Assembly: GCA_003439945.1 (NCBI GenBank)
Contig: QVRM01002020.1
Coordinates: forward strand, 451,001 to 515,000
DNA length: 64,000 nucleotides
Direction of reading: 5' to 3'
Source of the DNA: Dermanyssus gallinae
Lineage: Eukaryota; Arthropoda; Arachnida; Mesostigmata; Dermanyssidae
A program made the translations under genes and the position numbers. Each line of letters starts with the position of its first letter. The stretch's first letter is position 1. The notes below the pieces were generated by a model that ran no database searches, was not told where the DNA came from, and was given only the letters and a program-made list of their open reading frames with translations. Below are positions 46,000-56,880 of this stretch, one piece after another.

Positions 46000-46760
46000 C
46001 AAGTCTACTATATCCGCTTGCACCGTTCTTCTTAAAGTGCCGGCTATACCGTCTGACCATAAGGGGTTTGCACATAGTGTCTTTGTAGACTTTTGAATCG
46101 CCCTTGACTGACAATCAATAGATGCAATTCCTCAAAACTAAATTAAGTTCCACTAAGATTGCTGGCCGCCTGTCTTACATCTGAAAAACTAGAACATAAT
46201 CGAATTGTCGTAGGTGACTATGCAGCTAAGACCATAAGCTAAAACAAATGACTTAGAACAAGACGGCAACGGGAGCCTATTTTGTTCGCACTTCTCGTTG
46301 TCGATTTGCTTTATTAAAAACACGGACGACATTTCGACGATCGCATTCTTACAGACTTAATAGATTTTACTTGCCGCAAGCGCTAACACAAAACGCGTTT
46401 GTCGCCGGGCCGCTTGCGAAAAATAGATCATCACACAGAAAGCAAAAGAGATGAAATCACATCGTAATATGTAGTAGTGATAAAACTGTTCGAAGTGCTC
46501 ATCTTCGCTTTAATGCTACAATAATTGTATCCGCCTCTTATGCATTGGCATAACTTTAGCTTCAAGCACCAATGCATTTGACCTGCATATAGACATACGG
46601 GTCTGCAGGACGCTTCTATTTTTTATATTTTAAGATGACACCTATGGCAGTTGATAGCATAACGGCGGTTTGTAAAACCTGTGCACCAAAGACTGACAAG
46701 ATACGATAAAAAGATTAAACAACAGCCATTGATAGGGTGAAAACGCGCCTTCGACTTATA
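46000..46760 (+). pseudogene. Possible APE-type endonuclease relic
   Basis: At about 46190-46235 a plus-strand reading EHNRIVVGDYAAK resembles the endonuclease motif [VI]-x-GD-[FY]-NA-[KH]. Broken readings follow (LVVDLLY, then IDHHTESK). At about 46673-46720 the DNA TGTAAAACCTGTGCACC is closely similar to TGCAACAACTGTGCACC at about 51497, just upstream of the HGF-family C-terminus. That suggests both belong to one element family. Too decayed to be sure. Confidence 0.28.
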
Positions 46761-47308
46761 TACATAGCCTGGTCAACAACAAGCCCGTCCATCTTTGGCG
46801 GATAGTTCGTCTATTGCTGAAAACCTTAGACAGTTGTGTCATCCGAAATGTCAGCATAATCTATTTATTTGATAAATGTAATCGAAATCGACCCAGGATT
46901 GTTCTCTAAAAGGCAATGATTATAGGAAAGCTTCATAGAATAGGCCGCCATGTTCGTGGTTACGTATGTTGTTTACAACTTTCACCACTCGTGGTTTAAG
47001 ACTAGGGGTCGTCATGAACCATGCAATATAAGCCTTTAGTTTGCTATGTACAAAATACCACATTGTCGTTTTTGTGTTTGCTTTTATTTAAAACGGGAGA
47101 GCAATTTATTACTTGTAACCAGGGTTTTCAACTGTGATTATGTTTTTTCTTTGTTTCGTCCCAAACCCATGCCTCTCGAGGACACACAGTTTGTGTCGTG
47201 CGGACCTTATGAATCACAGGAGCCCAACTTGGCCTTTATCCTGATGAAGGGACGTTCATGTGTGCTCAAGTGAAACTTCGTAAAACTCAGGGCATCACAT
47301 ACGGAGCT

Positions 47309-47987
47309 TTACCGAAGGGTGTCCGGCAATGAAGCGGCTTTCCTGCAACAGCCTACATACCCCGAGACCATAGAAGGTATTTGTACTCCAAGCAAAACGA
47401 AAAGGTTAGCGTGACGAAAACAGACGAGGCGCCGAAAACGCGAACGGACAGGAAAGCACGGCTGTGTGAAGGCGGGCGTTGGTTTGTATCCACGAATTCG
47501 ACCAGTAACGACGGCAAAGGTAGTCTCTCCGGAACTAAGCACGCCAGCTGAGCTTAACAGCAGCGGCAGCATTAGCGGTGGTGGCGGCAGCAATAGCAAT
47601 AAGACATCCACTATCTTCGACACAACAGAACCGATGGATGACATCAAGCCAATGGCAAAGCAAGCGGCAGCAGCAGAGACTGCCATCGAGGTGAGGCAAA
47701 ACGATGAGGAACACAACGCTGGCTTTTTCACTGCCGAACGGAGGACGAGCGGCAAAACAAAGCTACGTATGCAGAAAGGCAGCGCAGCTGATGAAGTGGG
47801 CAAAATCTCGAGGTGCATGCTGAGCCAGACAGGTAGGTTCAGCGTGCTGAAAGTTGCACGGGCGGCGGCCAAAACAGCAGCTGTCAACCCAAACACCTCG
47901 TTCGTCGACAGAAACAACTCCCTGAAAGCGGTATTCAAAATGCGGACGCAGGATGATAATGCCATGTTCGGTGTTGATGCTTGGTGA
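47309..47987 (+). other. Unassigned region open on both strands
   Basis: A plus-strand ORF (47466-47987, 173 codons, hydrophilic, rich in Ala/Ser/Thr/Lys) and a minus-strand ORF (47309-47965, 218 codons, Leu/Ser/Ala-rich, hydrophobic) overlap almost completely. The plus-strand composition looks the more protein-like, with sequences such as KARLCEGG in another frame just upstream, but I recognise no domain and there is no clear start context. Possibly a host exon or a gag-type ORF1 of the RT relic at 48.3 kb. Confidence 0.3.
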
Positions 47988-48310
47988 CAGGGTCTGCGCC
48001 AGGTGCAGCAAAAGTGAATTCTGGCTCAAGGGTATCCTGTTCGTCGTTGACCTGGTGGTGGTGCTCCCTACGAAAACATGGACATTGAAAGTTTTATAGT
48101 GCCTGGTGGTCCGTTTCCTCGCAGGTGATTGAATAGGTGTAGAAATGCTGAAGCGGAGACTACTAGGTTTTTGCGGCTGCTTCTTTGAAACTGTGAGCGA
48201 CATAGAGAAGCAATAGACTTAGCTCCAGTCGAAGTAGTTACGTCGGTAGACATTGCATTATACTCTAAGGGAGAAATACTTTTAATAAATCTTATCCAAA
48301 GGCTTAAAGT

Positions 48311-48540
48311 TTGTCATTCTGGTGCCTGAAACGTCAGCTCCCTCCCACCACCTTCACTGCGCACATAACCGAGACAGTGCACACAGCCCTAGTTTCTCTT
48401 AATGCATCAGTAGACGACGTCCGGCGACTGTCCATCTCGACGGCAGCAGCACTCTATAACCTCAAGATTGTAGCAAGGCTGCTCTGTAGACGAACGAGTA
48501 TAAGGACATTTTACTCAGGCAAACTTTGGTTTGCTTGAAA
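48311..48540 (+). pseudogene. RT thumb-region fragment related to the relic at 12.1 kb
   Basis: It reads TTFTAHITETVHTALVSL, then VDDVRRLSISTAAALYNLKI. This matches, position by position, TTFTMHIVETVRTALVSV and DVRRLSVPTAVAL in the duplicated unit at 12.2 kb. LKIVA followed by divergence suggests the usual ALF-x-LKI-AP continuation. The same family is therefore present at least three times in the window, counting both duplicate copies. No intact frame. Confidence 0.55.
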
Positions 48541-48879
48541 GGTGTTCTACAATGCCCGCAAAGCAAATACATAGCTTGTCATACGCTTGTCAATGCGGGT
48601 AAGCCACTTTGTTAACCTCATATCAGGCTGTGCGCCGGTTGTTAATATAACTCGACTGATGTTAAAGACACTGCGTAGAGTACCATTCGAAAGCTTTGTC
48701 TCGAAATGAAAAAATAAAGTCGAACAAGTCCGACGAAAGGTGAGAGGCACCGAAAGTATGCACGTCTGTGACCTTCCGTCGCATGTGAGGATCGCTACGT
48801 CTATACCAACTACCTAGTTTATGGCTACCATTAGTTGACCCGCTTGAATACGAGTTCCTACAAGGGCTATTTTGAGCGT

Positions 48880-49650
48880 ATTATCGATTTTGTTCTGTTT
48901 GGCGGTTATCTTCGCTTCCGACATAAATTCGCTCAGACGTGTGGGTAGATAGCAATGTGTTGCTTGGCGTTAGCTTAGCATCAAGATAAGTGAACTTCAA
49001 GCTTCAAGAACTAAAGGAGCACCACCCAAGCTAAACCTGTCACTTATCCTCAAGTCCCCCTGCCTGAATCTAAACTTTATAGTCTTTGTCTTCTGTCTAA
49101 TCATTATTCGTTAGACCGTTTTGCTCGCAGTATGCCTCAAGTATTGAGGAACGCTCTACCAAATACCGCGAGATCATGGAAAGAGACTTATGCCAATACA
49201 GGGGTAGTAGTTGAGGATAAAACCTGGTATATCACTGGGCTGAGATTATCGCCCTGGGGTTAGCCTGTCCTTTGCAGGATAAACCGTCAATAAACGTCTC
49301 GCCCGAAATCCATTCTGTCCCTAAGGGTGGTTCCTTGTGCCTTGAGATTGAAGCTAAGTGGGCACATGGATAGGCCCTTTGTTATACCCTACCAAGGAAA
49401 TCGACAGAGCGGGTTGCCCTAAGGAATAACCTTATGTTAGAATTCCGACCATGTTGCTGGAATTTCACCTCTTTCTAAGCGCTTGTTAATGAGTGACGTC
49501 CAAAGAGGCGATAGGGGAACCGCCGCCTGTAGAAGTTCATTCCGGATGAGACCCGGCCAGGAGGCTTTTTATTTTTCAACACCTCAATCGCACTTTGAGC
49601 TTCCGGGTGACTGAAGCATATGTCTGTTGGGACAACAGAAGTAAAGTTAT
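48880..49650 (-). pseudogene. Degraded non-LTR reverse transcriptase, minus strand
   Basis: Reading down the minus strand: EAQSAIEVLKNKKPPG (about 49617-49570), NELLQAAVPLSPLWTSLINK and ERGEIPATWSEF (about 49530-49440), a motif-B-like PQGDNLSP (about 49255), ILEAYCEQNGL (about 49145-49110) and a possible YLD at about 48980. This order matches an APE-type RT from motif 0 to motif E. Every block is in a different frame and motif C is not readable, so the copy is ancient. Direction is opposite to the fragment at 48.3 kb, so they are separate insertions. Confidence 0.5.
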
Positions 49651-50099
49651 TTTAAAAAAACGCAGTGAGGCAACAGCCTAGCCCTAGTAACCATGTGATT
49701 TTCGTTTTACTTGACGAATTAGATTTTTTTAAATATAAGCGGTTATGGAGACATTTGAAGCGTTCCCAGAAGCGCGCAGAACGGCCTAACTTATTGTCTG
49801 TCGAAAGCGACGCCGTTTATTGAGGACATTATAAACAGCTTTTAACTCCTGCTCACGCCTTTACTGCTATAGTTCCGTAGAGCTTTTAAGAGGAAGACGA
49901 GAGAAGTACAAGAAGCGTTCTACAGGATAGCGGCAATGTCCGACAAGGAGCAAATTTCTTTGCGAATGGCGCCACGCTCTTACCCGCTTCTCTGCCTGCG
50001 GGATTCACCACAGGCTGTGACGCCAGACGGGGTTCCCTAACTATTGTAATGGGTGCTACTGTACGTTTTTGCGGCTTCATTTGCACCAAATATGATCGT

Positions 50100-51110
50100 G
50101 GGACATGTCGGTCAGCGCCAGCTATTTGGGCGTGAAGATAACCGCATGTTCTGATGATTTAGTCATAATTGTCACGGCACGCAGGCGTCGCTACAGGAAA
50201 CGGCGAATTACGCCCTTGAGGTTGGAGAAGCATAGACGTTTAACAACCGACATTAGCCCGTGGGTCGTAAATCGGAGGCCTTGTACCTTACGGGCCGGAA
50301 ACGGACGCGCCGATCGACCTTACACTTGCAGGTTATGTAGCGTCTATCAAAAAGAAGGCCAAGTGTTTGGGAGATATTCTCGACAAGAGCCTTACATACC
50401 AAACATGTGAAAAAGAGAGTAAGGAGGTTGCGCAAAGCCTGGCAAGGACCCTTCCAAGGGACGGAAGGGCGTTTCAGGGAAGGCGAAGGCTTCTCGCAAC
50501 AGCCGCGGAATCGGCAGCACCATACGTCGTTTCCGTATGAACAGACATGGCCCTTTGCACCACACATGGCAGAAATGCTTTACGCTCGGCGTGGAGGAGG
50601 TAACCATACGCGTCAGCCGGGCGTCCCGCATCTTTCTAATTGAGGTGTCGCCGGCCTGACCCGCTTCCTGTCCTGGTACTTCCTGAATAGCGAGCGCAGT
50701 AAGCGATTTTTCAAGGGGAAGAAGAAGGGCCAGTAAATCAACAATAAACGCGTGAGCGGAGAATATAGAGTACCCCTCCCCTCTGGACAGCGTTAGGGGA
50801 CAAAGCAGCTAATGCCGAACTTTCGGGCATGGTACAACTGCTTTTGTAGACTACTGACGTATAGCATCTCATAGGCGCTCACCGGGCAATTCCAATGAGC
50901 AATTCCAATCGCACAAGATGGGGATTGGCATGATGAAAACGTACAGTGCGCTCTGCACCTCAGACGCAAACTTAAACGACGTGGAGCACGTTGCTGCGCT
51001 GTGCGGTGCTAGTCAACGAACGTATAGGAGTCAAATCACCTTCACTAGGCCAAACACTAGCCGCTATAATGGCACACATGATGTACCTGTATCAAGACCT
51101 GAGACAAAAC
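50100..51110 (+). pseudogene. R1-like reverse transcriptase and 3' end, degraded
   Basis: The frame from 50105 reads GVKITACSDDLVIIVTARRR, where RT motif C appears as CSDD instead of YADD. It continues for about 80 codons to a stop at 50410. A further frame from 50407 covers a connection-like region (LRKAWQGPFQG, FAPHMAEMLYAR). The frame from 50918 gives GIGMMKTYSALC, then LNDVEHVAALC, the R1/Jockey C-terminal D-x(2)-EH-x(3)-C pattern. The upstream RT half is not visible. Confidence 0.55.
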
Positions 51111-51479
51111 ATCCCGCGGTGACGTTTGTCGGGTTAATTGGGCCAGTCAACAATGGAGTTGTAGTCAACACAACGTGCCATGGGAGGTGCGGGAGAAGGA
51201 TGGGGAGCAGCTAGGCTCTTCAGGGTATCTCTTCACAACTCTTCAAAACGGGAACATCTTAGCGGGCGCTAAAATAAAAGATTCTCCCGAAGGTTTTGAA
51301 GTAATATCTTATAATTTCGAGCCTGGGGTGGTACCTGGTGCTTAGTGGGCGAGAAACCCGTGCTAGATGCTGATACCGGCAGTTCATAAATCCCTGAAAC
51401 CTTCTGAAAAAAAGCAATTTGAGTCAGCCGTACTTCCTGGATAAATGCATATACAGCATATTATCTACATTTTCAAGAA

Positions 51480-51840
51480 TAACGAAAGTCACGTGCAACA
51501 ACTGTGCACCGAAGGATGATGTAATAAAATACTAACCGCCATGTGGTGATAAGGTTCGCCGTGCACGGTTTTCACCATATGCTGTGCGCGACCCCCGGGC
51601 TCCATGATCCCTCCGACTCATGCCTTCGTTGTAAACTACCATGCGGTAGATACCATGCTACCTCCTGTGGCCTAGTTCCGTCGCTAGGCAGTCTAGATAA
51701 CCAGGCTCACGTCAAAACTTCATAGTTTTACATATATACTAGTTTATTTGTCTAAATGTGTGTATGTAAACATATGCTTAGCTATTAACTGTACTATTTC
51801 TACACAACACGTGTGATAATAAACAATTTTTTTCGTATTC
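51480..51840 (+). pseudogene. Retrotransposon ORF2 C-terminus with Cys/His cluster (HGF family), 3' end
   Basis: The frame from 51543 reads RFAVHGFHHMLC, then LHDPSDSCLRCKLPCGRYH and Cys, ending at TAG 51723-51725. It is homologous to the ending at 41.3 kb, with the same Cys/His spacing at the tail but one Cys missing at the start of the cluster. Just upstream, NNCAPKDDV matches the 46.7-kb relic. A 3' UTR with AATAAACAATTTTTTT at about 51820 looks like its end. Confidence 0.6.
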
Positions 51841-51844
51841 GATT

Positions 51845-53330
51845 GTTTCGTAATAAAATACTGAATTAAAACTGTCGAATCGACTCGAGAATCGACGCTG
51901 TGAAGAAAACTATACTGTGTGGCCTCGTGGGCACATGGCCACTGTCGTGTCCTATGGGGTGTTATTTGGGGTGCATCTTATCGTCCGAGGTGAGCAGCAC
52001 ATAGGATCACCGAGGACATCAAAATTGGGAAGCTTGCTCAATTCAGTCGTGAATTCAGAGCACTAGTCAGCAGGTAGTCAATGTTAAAGAAGAATTTCTT
52101 CTGAACACATTATGCAGATGTGTTATTTGAAAGAGTACACCGAGGCCCCAATTGCTCAAATGGTTCTCATTGGAGTATTCCCAAGCTCATCGGGATCTTT
52201 TGAATCTACTAATAACGTATGTCGTGCTTTAATTCAGGGTAGTGTGCAGACTACTAAGTCGGCAAGATCGGATTTCAAAATGTCAGAGCCAAGCGAAATG
52301 GCACGAAAAACCCTTGGGGCAAACAACGTCCTCATCAACATTTAGTGGAAAACAGGAAAACATATATTTGTATCGCTAAAAGCTGTCCAGAGCCATTTCT
52401 TAGATCTCCTTTGAAGACAGTCTGTTTTCGTGTGGCTGGCGTGGGAGATTAGCTACGCGGTATTCTTAAGAGTTTCTTTGATAAAGATAAGCTGATGATT
52501 AATACCGGGTATTTTGAACCTGCAGTGGTTCGGCAAAACGACAAAACATTGCGACGGCAACCTACTTAGCTGTCTGGATTTTGTCATGCTCATTGGCGAT
52601 CTAGTACATTTTATCAGAAGGACGTCCGAGCTTTTGTTGCTCTATATGCCAACAATGTTGATCACACACAAATATGCATATGCATTGCAATACTTGCTGA
52701 AATATGCATCCCTTTAGCATACAGATTCCGTACAGATGCTGTCTTTCCCCACGTGATCTTGATTCTGCAAATAGGTTCATGTACCTTAGTCTGCGCATTC
52801 ACTTCAACACAGTTACGCTCATATGGAGAAGATGATCTGTTAGACCTTGGCAACATCGTTAGTGGAAATGCGGAACTCCAGCTGTATGACTTTAAACGCT
52901 GTTTAAACGCACGCCTGTTTATACTTTAAACGATTGCCGGTTTAGCCTATAGCTTGGAAAGAATTTCGAGCACGTTAAACAAAAGTGATGCGATGCGCCT
53001 GAACATGCAATACTGAACAATACACATTTTATCAATAGGACACTCTGCCTTACACGAACTGCGCAAAATCGCTACGCATACGTTATCACGGATGTACATT
53101 TAGTTGGTAGCGTTACAGGCAAAAGTACGTGCTGAAATGATGCCAATATTTTCGAACGTTCTTGATGAGGTTTTCAGTGACCAGCACATGTATTCAGAAT
53201 ACATGTGCATGTGCGAATTCAGAATACATGTGCGTGTAACGCGCGTCTGAGAAGCACCACGCCACTGGCTGCGCAACACATCGAGTGCCATTGGCAACAG
53301 TAGCCAGATTATAATGATAGGCTGATCACG
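51845..53330. other. Unassigned DNA
   Basis: No recognisable gene. The small ORFs lack motifs. Confidence 0.45.
53184..53208. repeat. Perfect 25-base palindrome with a partial second copy
   Basis: The arms GCACATGTATTC and GAATACATGTGC pair perfectly around a single A. A further AATTCAGAATACATGTGC follows at about 53216-53233, repeating the right half. Confidence 0.9.
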
Positions 53331-53361
<31 letters not shown>

Positions 53362-53783
53362 CCTTCTGAGGTACAATACATCTTAAACATATACAAAATC
53401 CGCTTTGCCAATGCGGTCTAGGTAAGTTGGAAGACTCGTTAGTAGTTGCGTAGGTAGATCAGCAAGCCGTGTTTGAGGCTGTACCACTTGTTGAAATCTG
53501 GTTCAGAACTGATTTCGTCCAGTGGTGTGTGTGTTTCTTAGTACCCTTCCATGTGTAAACTTTGGAGGATTCTGTGGAGGGCAAATTAGACCAATAAATA
53601 TTTGTTTTGTATTTAAAAGGTATATGCCATTTAAATGTAATGTTTTGTATTAGAACGGGTATCCTTGCATCCACCTTGCATTTGAATAGCTTTGGGTGGT
53701 TCTGTAGGGTATGCGTACTATTTGGGGACCATATATAGGCTCAGTGCATTTTTTGACCATATATATATATATATATATATATA
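53331..53783. repeat. (TA)n tracts
   Basis: Two (TA)n tracts, about 53331-53355 and 53759-53783. The DNA between has no recognised gene. Confidence 0.9.
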
Positions 53784-53789
53784 ATCTTG

Positions 53790-55009
53790 TTCATGCGTTT
53801 GTGAGTATGATACGTAAACCATAACTATGCAGTTGCGATACCGGCCAAGGGTTTGAGTCCCGCCTTCTCTTTTCCTGTAGCGCCATGGCTTGGCCTGTGT
53901 ATCTGAGTAACGGTCTTGTCCCTCGCTCTGCCGCTCGTCTTCTTATTCGTTGACAATCTTTGATACTGGCTACTACGACAACAACAGCAGCGGCAGTGCT
54001 GGTGACAGTAGCAGTAGCATAAGCTATTGAAAAATCGAACGTCATTACCCCGCTGGTAGGCCGCCGGCTGACACCCAGTCGTCGACGCCGGATTTATGAG
54101 TTTAAGGCGCACTGCCGTCTGCATTCGCTCATGCTGCTGCTGCCGCTGCTTCGTTGTCGTGGTCGTTTCTTCTTCCAATGCGCAGTCTACGCCCCAGTCC
54201 GCTGGTTCGGCACCCCTCCACCAGGCCACCACCACCACCACCAGCCTCAGGGAGATAGATCCTCACTCTATGGGTAACTTTCTGTATAGGAAATCGGAAA
54301 CTTTGCGGTGCGGACGGATACGCGCGAAACTCGCAAAATGTATATAGACCTTTGCGCTTCTCTCGCTCTCCCTCTCCCTCTCCCCCCCTCTCTCCCTCTC
54401 CTTATCTGCCTCTCCTCGTTTCCTCCCCTTCTCTTTCTCCCTTTTCTTTCCCGGCTTCCTGACTTCCCCTGATGCCCAGTCTGCCCCATTACGCAGACGA
54501 AGCCAGCAGAGGAACAGACGCCTCGGGCATCTTTGACAAGTCGGCGACTCAGCTGGCGACTTGGCTGAACTACGAGTCGTGTTGGCATCATCTTCTACCT
54601 CTCCCCTGTCCTGTCTTGCGCTCGCTCCTTAGCGCGGGTTTCAGGAAGTCGATCGCAAGACGCCGCCACAACAAAAACGCACCTTTGTGTCGAGGTGCGC
54701 TCGCGATGAAAGGTTGACTCCTGCAGCAGCCAACAAGAGTCCAACCAACAAGTGACGCTGGAGCCATCGGCCGGATCATAATCGGCCGTCACCCAATTTT
54801 CTTGGGTACTAATATGTGGACATGTTTGATGCGTACACCTTGTGGGTTAGTACGATAGTTATACGCGTCGTTACCGCACGCCTGTATGATGTATTTCGAT
54901 CTTGTCTGCTAGGTGTTATCTGAGCTGTCTTACTTTCTCTCTCTTTGTCGCTATATATATATATATATATATATATGTATTTATATACATTGTACAATAG
55001 TGGGGTCAA

Positions 55010-55040
<31 letters not shown>

Positions 55041-55350
55041 CTTCTTTATACATTGTACAATAGTAGGGTTGTCATCTAAAAAAGACCTTAACGGTTGGTA
55101 ATCAACGTAGTTCCCTTACGACTGCAAATTCTCTTTCTCAATCTCTCCTTCTTCTACAATAAGTCGTTTTTTCTACCGTGTACGCTGGTAGCAATGACCA
55201 CCAGCCGATTCCGTGTCGTTTGTGTGATTTTCCTCATTTCCTCGTAGTTGTTCTCTTGTTCGAAGTCTACTCCGTTCTTCGGGAGGAATTGGCGGGAACA
55301 CGACGGAACTAATCGGCTTAAAATGTAGGCAGACGGCATAGAGCGCGGGC
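53790..55350. other. Unassigned DNA with pyrimidine tract and TA tracts
   Basis: A polypyrimidine run occupies about 54356-54475, and (TA)n tracts about 54951-54976 and 55008-55031. The words GTACAATAGT and TACATTGTACAATAG are repeated at about 54985 and 55049. ORFs at 54096-54347 and 54472-54717 show no motif. Confidence 0.5.
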
Positions 55351-55356
55351 GGTTGA

Positions 55357-55614
55357 ATGGGCAGAGAAGGGCGGGGAGCAGAGAGACCGCTCACAGCGGA
55401 AAACAGGAGTATTGAATCGGTGTGTAAAGTCTGTCCGCGAGTTGTCTACGCAGAAGACGTCATCGTCCTGACCACTAGCGCCAGCCACATGATCGCACTG
55501 GCTCGTAGCCGATTGAGCAATCTCGTAGCCAATATTGTCAAGCGACCTAGTGATGCATACCGTTATTTAGTACAGAAGCAGGTAAAATGCTTGCGAACTA
55601 CGCCTTGCACTTAA
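55357..55614 (+). pseudogene. Reverse transcriptase motif C relic
   Basis: The frame contains RVVYAEDVIVLTTSASHMIA followed by a helical stretch (LARSRLSNLVANI). This is RT motif C and the following helix of an APE-type retrotransposon, with the catalytic YADD changed to YAED. Nothing before or after in this frame extends the domain, so it is an isolated, inactive fragment. The 86-codon ORF is otherwise unremarkable. Confidence 0.55.
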
Positions 55615-55619
55615 ACGTA

Positions 55620-56779
55620 CGCAGTGGTTGTTAAGGGCAAGCCCTACTCAGCAAAGTCAAGGAGTAGCAGCAATGACAGCACAGGTAACATGGTGTAGGA
55701 GACAACTCCATCTTTTGTGAACACTGTGTAACTTTTATTTTGAAACGCACCTGGAAGCACCTGTACATGTCTGCGAAGAACAATAGTTGGGTTGTAGGCA
55801 GGTAATTCTTCGTAGGCTCTATGTAGAGAGATACGTTTTAAGCAAACGTATAAACCTTCATAAAAACGACAGGGTTTACTAACGTGTCACTTGTACGCAT
55901 GCCTGCAAAATATATAAGCATTCATGCAATTACTGCACGGTCTTGCTGCACAACGTATATTTGTATACATATATGTCCTCCTTGGTTCCAACAGTGCAAC
56001 GACAGTTGCATTCCTTTGAAAATACAAACGGTAAAGCCTGTTAAGACAAAGGGAAATGTTAGCCAGCTGATTAAGTACGCAAAACGCAGAAACACAATAG
56101 AAGCAGTCGCGACTACAGCCGTTACTAAAAGCAAATCGTTGCTGTAGTTTGCAGAAGGCTCCACGGCATTTTAAATCATACGGATTCGGGACACGGTACG
56201 ATAGTTGTATCCATTTGAACCTGGAGAGACAAACAAGACTAAGATACAACCCCTCTTCCTCTCCAAACTCATTTAGGTCAGATCATGTTTACAATCGGAT
56301 CGAAAGATGCAATTTTTGTATGAGTATGCAGGGAGTGTTCGCAATATAACCTCTGCCCTCCGCTATGCCCGGTGCACGGTTTAGGTACTCCTGCTGAGGC
56401 TGTCATCGTGCCTCCCTTAGAAGCTACCTTCTTTTGCTGTCTAACAATTTTTACTTTGCTTTATGTCGAACCCATATCCGATTCCGAATCGATTGACCGT
56501 TCGTCTAGTCCGCTCAATGTGATCTATGATACGCTGAGGTCATAATCTATTGTAATTCAAGAAGATGCCGCAGAATAATTTTTTTAGAAATGCTCTTACA
56601 GAAAGGTAGCGAAAGAATATTAGAAAATTTTCTCTAAAACTTTTGGGCTAACAAGTGCAAAAAGACCGGCATTTTTAGGCATGTCTTTCCTGCCGGCCTC
56701 TCGAGTGGAACGAGTCTAATTTACCACACGTGCAGTCCAGCAAAAATGCTATGGAAGTCAAAAATCTGCGGCGGCACAC
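55620..56779. other. Unassigned DNA
   Basis: No recognisable gene; the ORFs at 55884-56249 on both strands overlap and have no motif. Confidence 0.5.
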
Positions 56780-56840
56780 GCATATATATATATATATTTA
56801 CATACAACTATTGAGACAAACAGTATTCAGGCCACTTATG

Positions 56841-56879
<39 letters not shown>
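56780..56879. repeat. (TA)n tracts
   Basis: Short (TA)n at about 56780-56800 and a longer tract at 56846-56879. Confidence 0.9.

Positions 56880-56880
<1 letters not shown>

Noticed and set aside
53820..53890. tRNA-like B box GGGTTTGAGTCCC
   Set aside because: No A box at a usable distance on the correct side, and no T-arm pairing partner of normal form.
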